Source: Gammaproteobacteria bacterium BRH_c0 (GTDB lineage: Bacteria > Pseudomonadota > Gammaproteobacteria > Pseudomonadales > Porticoccaceae). From it: a stretch of 64,000 nt of DNA. Positions 63,281 through 64,000 of this stretch are shown here, in pieces. The notes beneath the pieces are model-generated. The model saw nothing but the letters and a program-made list of their open reading frames with translations, searched no databases and was not told where the DNA came from. The translations under genes and the position numbers were made by a program. The stretch covers positions 1 to 64,000 of the forward strand of contig LADM01000050.1 of assembly GCA_000961645.1 (NCBI GenBank), in the 5' to 3' direction. The first letter of the stretch is position 1. Every line of letters starts with the position of its first letter.

Positions 63281-64000
63281 ATGTGGTTTGGAAAAATAAT
63301 TGCCGGTTTAATTGGCCTGATGGTAGCGGGCCCCCTGGGCCTGATTATCGGTGTTATCGTCGGTCATTACTTTGATCGCGGCCTGAGCAATGTCTTTCGT
63401 CCCGTATCCGCCCAGCAGCGCCACGAAATCGAGTCGGTATTTTTTCGCACCACCTTCCTGCTGATGGGAAAACTCGCCAAGGCGGATGGCCGTATTTCCG
63501 AAGTCGAAGTGGCTCATACCGAGCAGCTGATGGGCCAGATGGGGCTGACTCCTGAGCATCGCCGCGAGGCCATCGCCCTCTTCAAGCAGGGTTCCCTCGA
63601 CAATTTCTCGGTCGATGACCAATTGCAGCAGTTTCGCACCCATTGTGGACGCTTCCCCAATCTTGCCCGCCAGCTGCTTAATTATCTGCTGTCCCTCGCC
63701 CTTGCCGACGGCTCACTCTCGGCCCAGGAAGAAACGGTTCTGCGTCAGATAGCCAGCGGACTGGGCATCTCCAGAAATCTGTTTGACCAGCTGATCCGCA
63801 TGATTCGCGCCCAGACCCAGTTCAAGGGGTACGGCGAGGGCCAGGGCGGCTACAGTCAGGCCAGACCGAGCAGGGCTGATGAGCTCGCCACCGCTTACGA
63901 AGCCCTCGGCGTTGAAGCAGGCGCCAGCGATGCAGCGGTTAAAAAGGCCTACCGCAAGCTGATGAGCGAAAATCACCCGGACAAACTTATGGGTCAGGGC
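63281..64000 (+). CDS. djlA: Co-chaperone DjlA (3' partial)
   Basis: Membrane-anchored J-domain co-chaperone of DnaK. The first 240 residues are visible and the frame runs off the right edge. A short N-terminal transmembrane segment with glycines (IIAGLIGLMVAGPLGLIIGVIVGHYFDRG) is followed by a TerB-like helical domain (SVFFRTTFLLMGKLAKADGRISEVEVAHTEQLM ... LNYLLSLALADGSLSAQEETVLRQIASGLGIS) and the C-terminal J domain (AYEALGVEAGASDAAVKKAYRKLMSENHPDKLM with HPD). This order is that of E. coli DjlA. It may stimulate DnaK near the inner membrane. Confidence 0.93.
   Translation, partial: MWFGKIIAGLIGLMVAGPLGLIIGVIVGHYFDRGLSNVFRPVSAQQRHEIESVFFRTTFLLMGKLAKADGRISEVEVAHTEQLMGQMGLTPEHRREAIALFKQGSLDNFSVDDQLQQFRTHCGRFPNLARQLLNYLLSLALADGSLSAQEETVLRQIASGLGISRNLFDQLIRMIRAQTQFKGYGEGQGGYSQARPSRADELATAYEALGVEAGASDAAVKKAYRKLMSENHPDKLMGQG

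Overview
The window comes from a Gammaproteobacterium of fairly high GC. It carries the classic rpsU / yqeY / dnaG / rpoD macromolecular-synthesis block followed by tRNA-Ile(CAU), with tsaD-folB-folK divergent from rpsU. It also has an Anr/FNR-type box before hemN, a PTA-fused malic enzyme, and YheS- and DjlA-type proteins. A wax-ester synthase, a tandem acyl-CoA dehydrogenase, several SDR enzymes, an LLM-type flavin oxidoreductase and EthD proteins suggest an aerobic, lipid- or hydrocarbon-using, probably marine lineage. A Cellvibrionales-like group (Spongiibacteraceae/Halieaceae type) is my guess; there is no rRNA to confirm it.

Layout. 1-3.7 kb: end of a fused acyl-CoA dehydrogenase, a WS/DGAT and a SnoaL-like protein. 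3.7-13.8 kb: housekeeping core (SrmB-like helicase, folate genes, tsaD, rpsU-yqeY-dnaG-rpoD, tRNA-Ile2, an S4 pseudouridine-synthase-like protein, a YehS-like protein). 13.9-19 kb: small accessory genes (an exported Hcp-like protein, GYD protein, LLM oxidoreductase, GST, YkgJ-type protein, a 26-residue lipoprotein). 19-21.2 kb: an orphan molybdopterin oxidoreductase. 21.2-23.6 kb: an AT-richer island with an orphan antitoxin, a coiled-coil/zinc-cluster protein and a DUF4062 (TIR-like) protein, bordered by strong palindromes. 23.6-30 kb: catabolic or secondary-metabolism genes (SDRs, a MetE-like protein, an O-methyltransferase, a CMD-family protein).

30-34 kb: a TPP-riboswitch-led thiamine uptake operon (TonB receptor, YkoF-like protein, PnuC/PnuT-type permease, thiamine-kinase-like protein). 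34-42.4 kb: hemN, ppa, 2-Cys peroxiredoxin, monothiol glutaredoxin, argD, argF and a CHASE-GGDEF-EAL protein. 42.4-51.1 kb: a long run of plus-strand genes. The first part holds a thermostable-hemolysin-family acyltransferase-like protein, an AMP-ligase, a haem-oxygenase-like metal enzyme, an SDR and a TPR protein. The second part holds a two-component system, a cupredoxin-like protein, an FTR1 iron permease and an outer-membrane protein. A 193-bp MITE-like inverted-repeat element separates the two parts and ends exactly at the response-regulator start codon. 51.1-54.1 kb: SDR, two EthD proteins and a host-attachment-type protein. 54.2-57 kb: two divergent L,D-transpeptidases. 57-64 kb: TIGR02647 protein, Yip1 protein, maeB, an ABC-F ATPase, a small conserved protein and the start of djlA.

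The best candidates for something undescribed are the 42.4-51.1 kb cluster, the small DUF4062/zinc-cluster island and the Sec-exported orphan Hcp. No complete IS element, CRISPR array or rRNA gene was seen.
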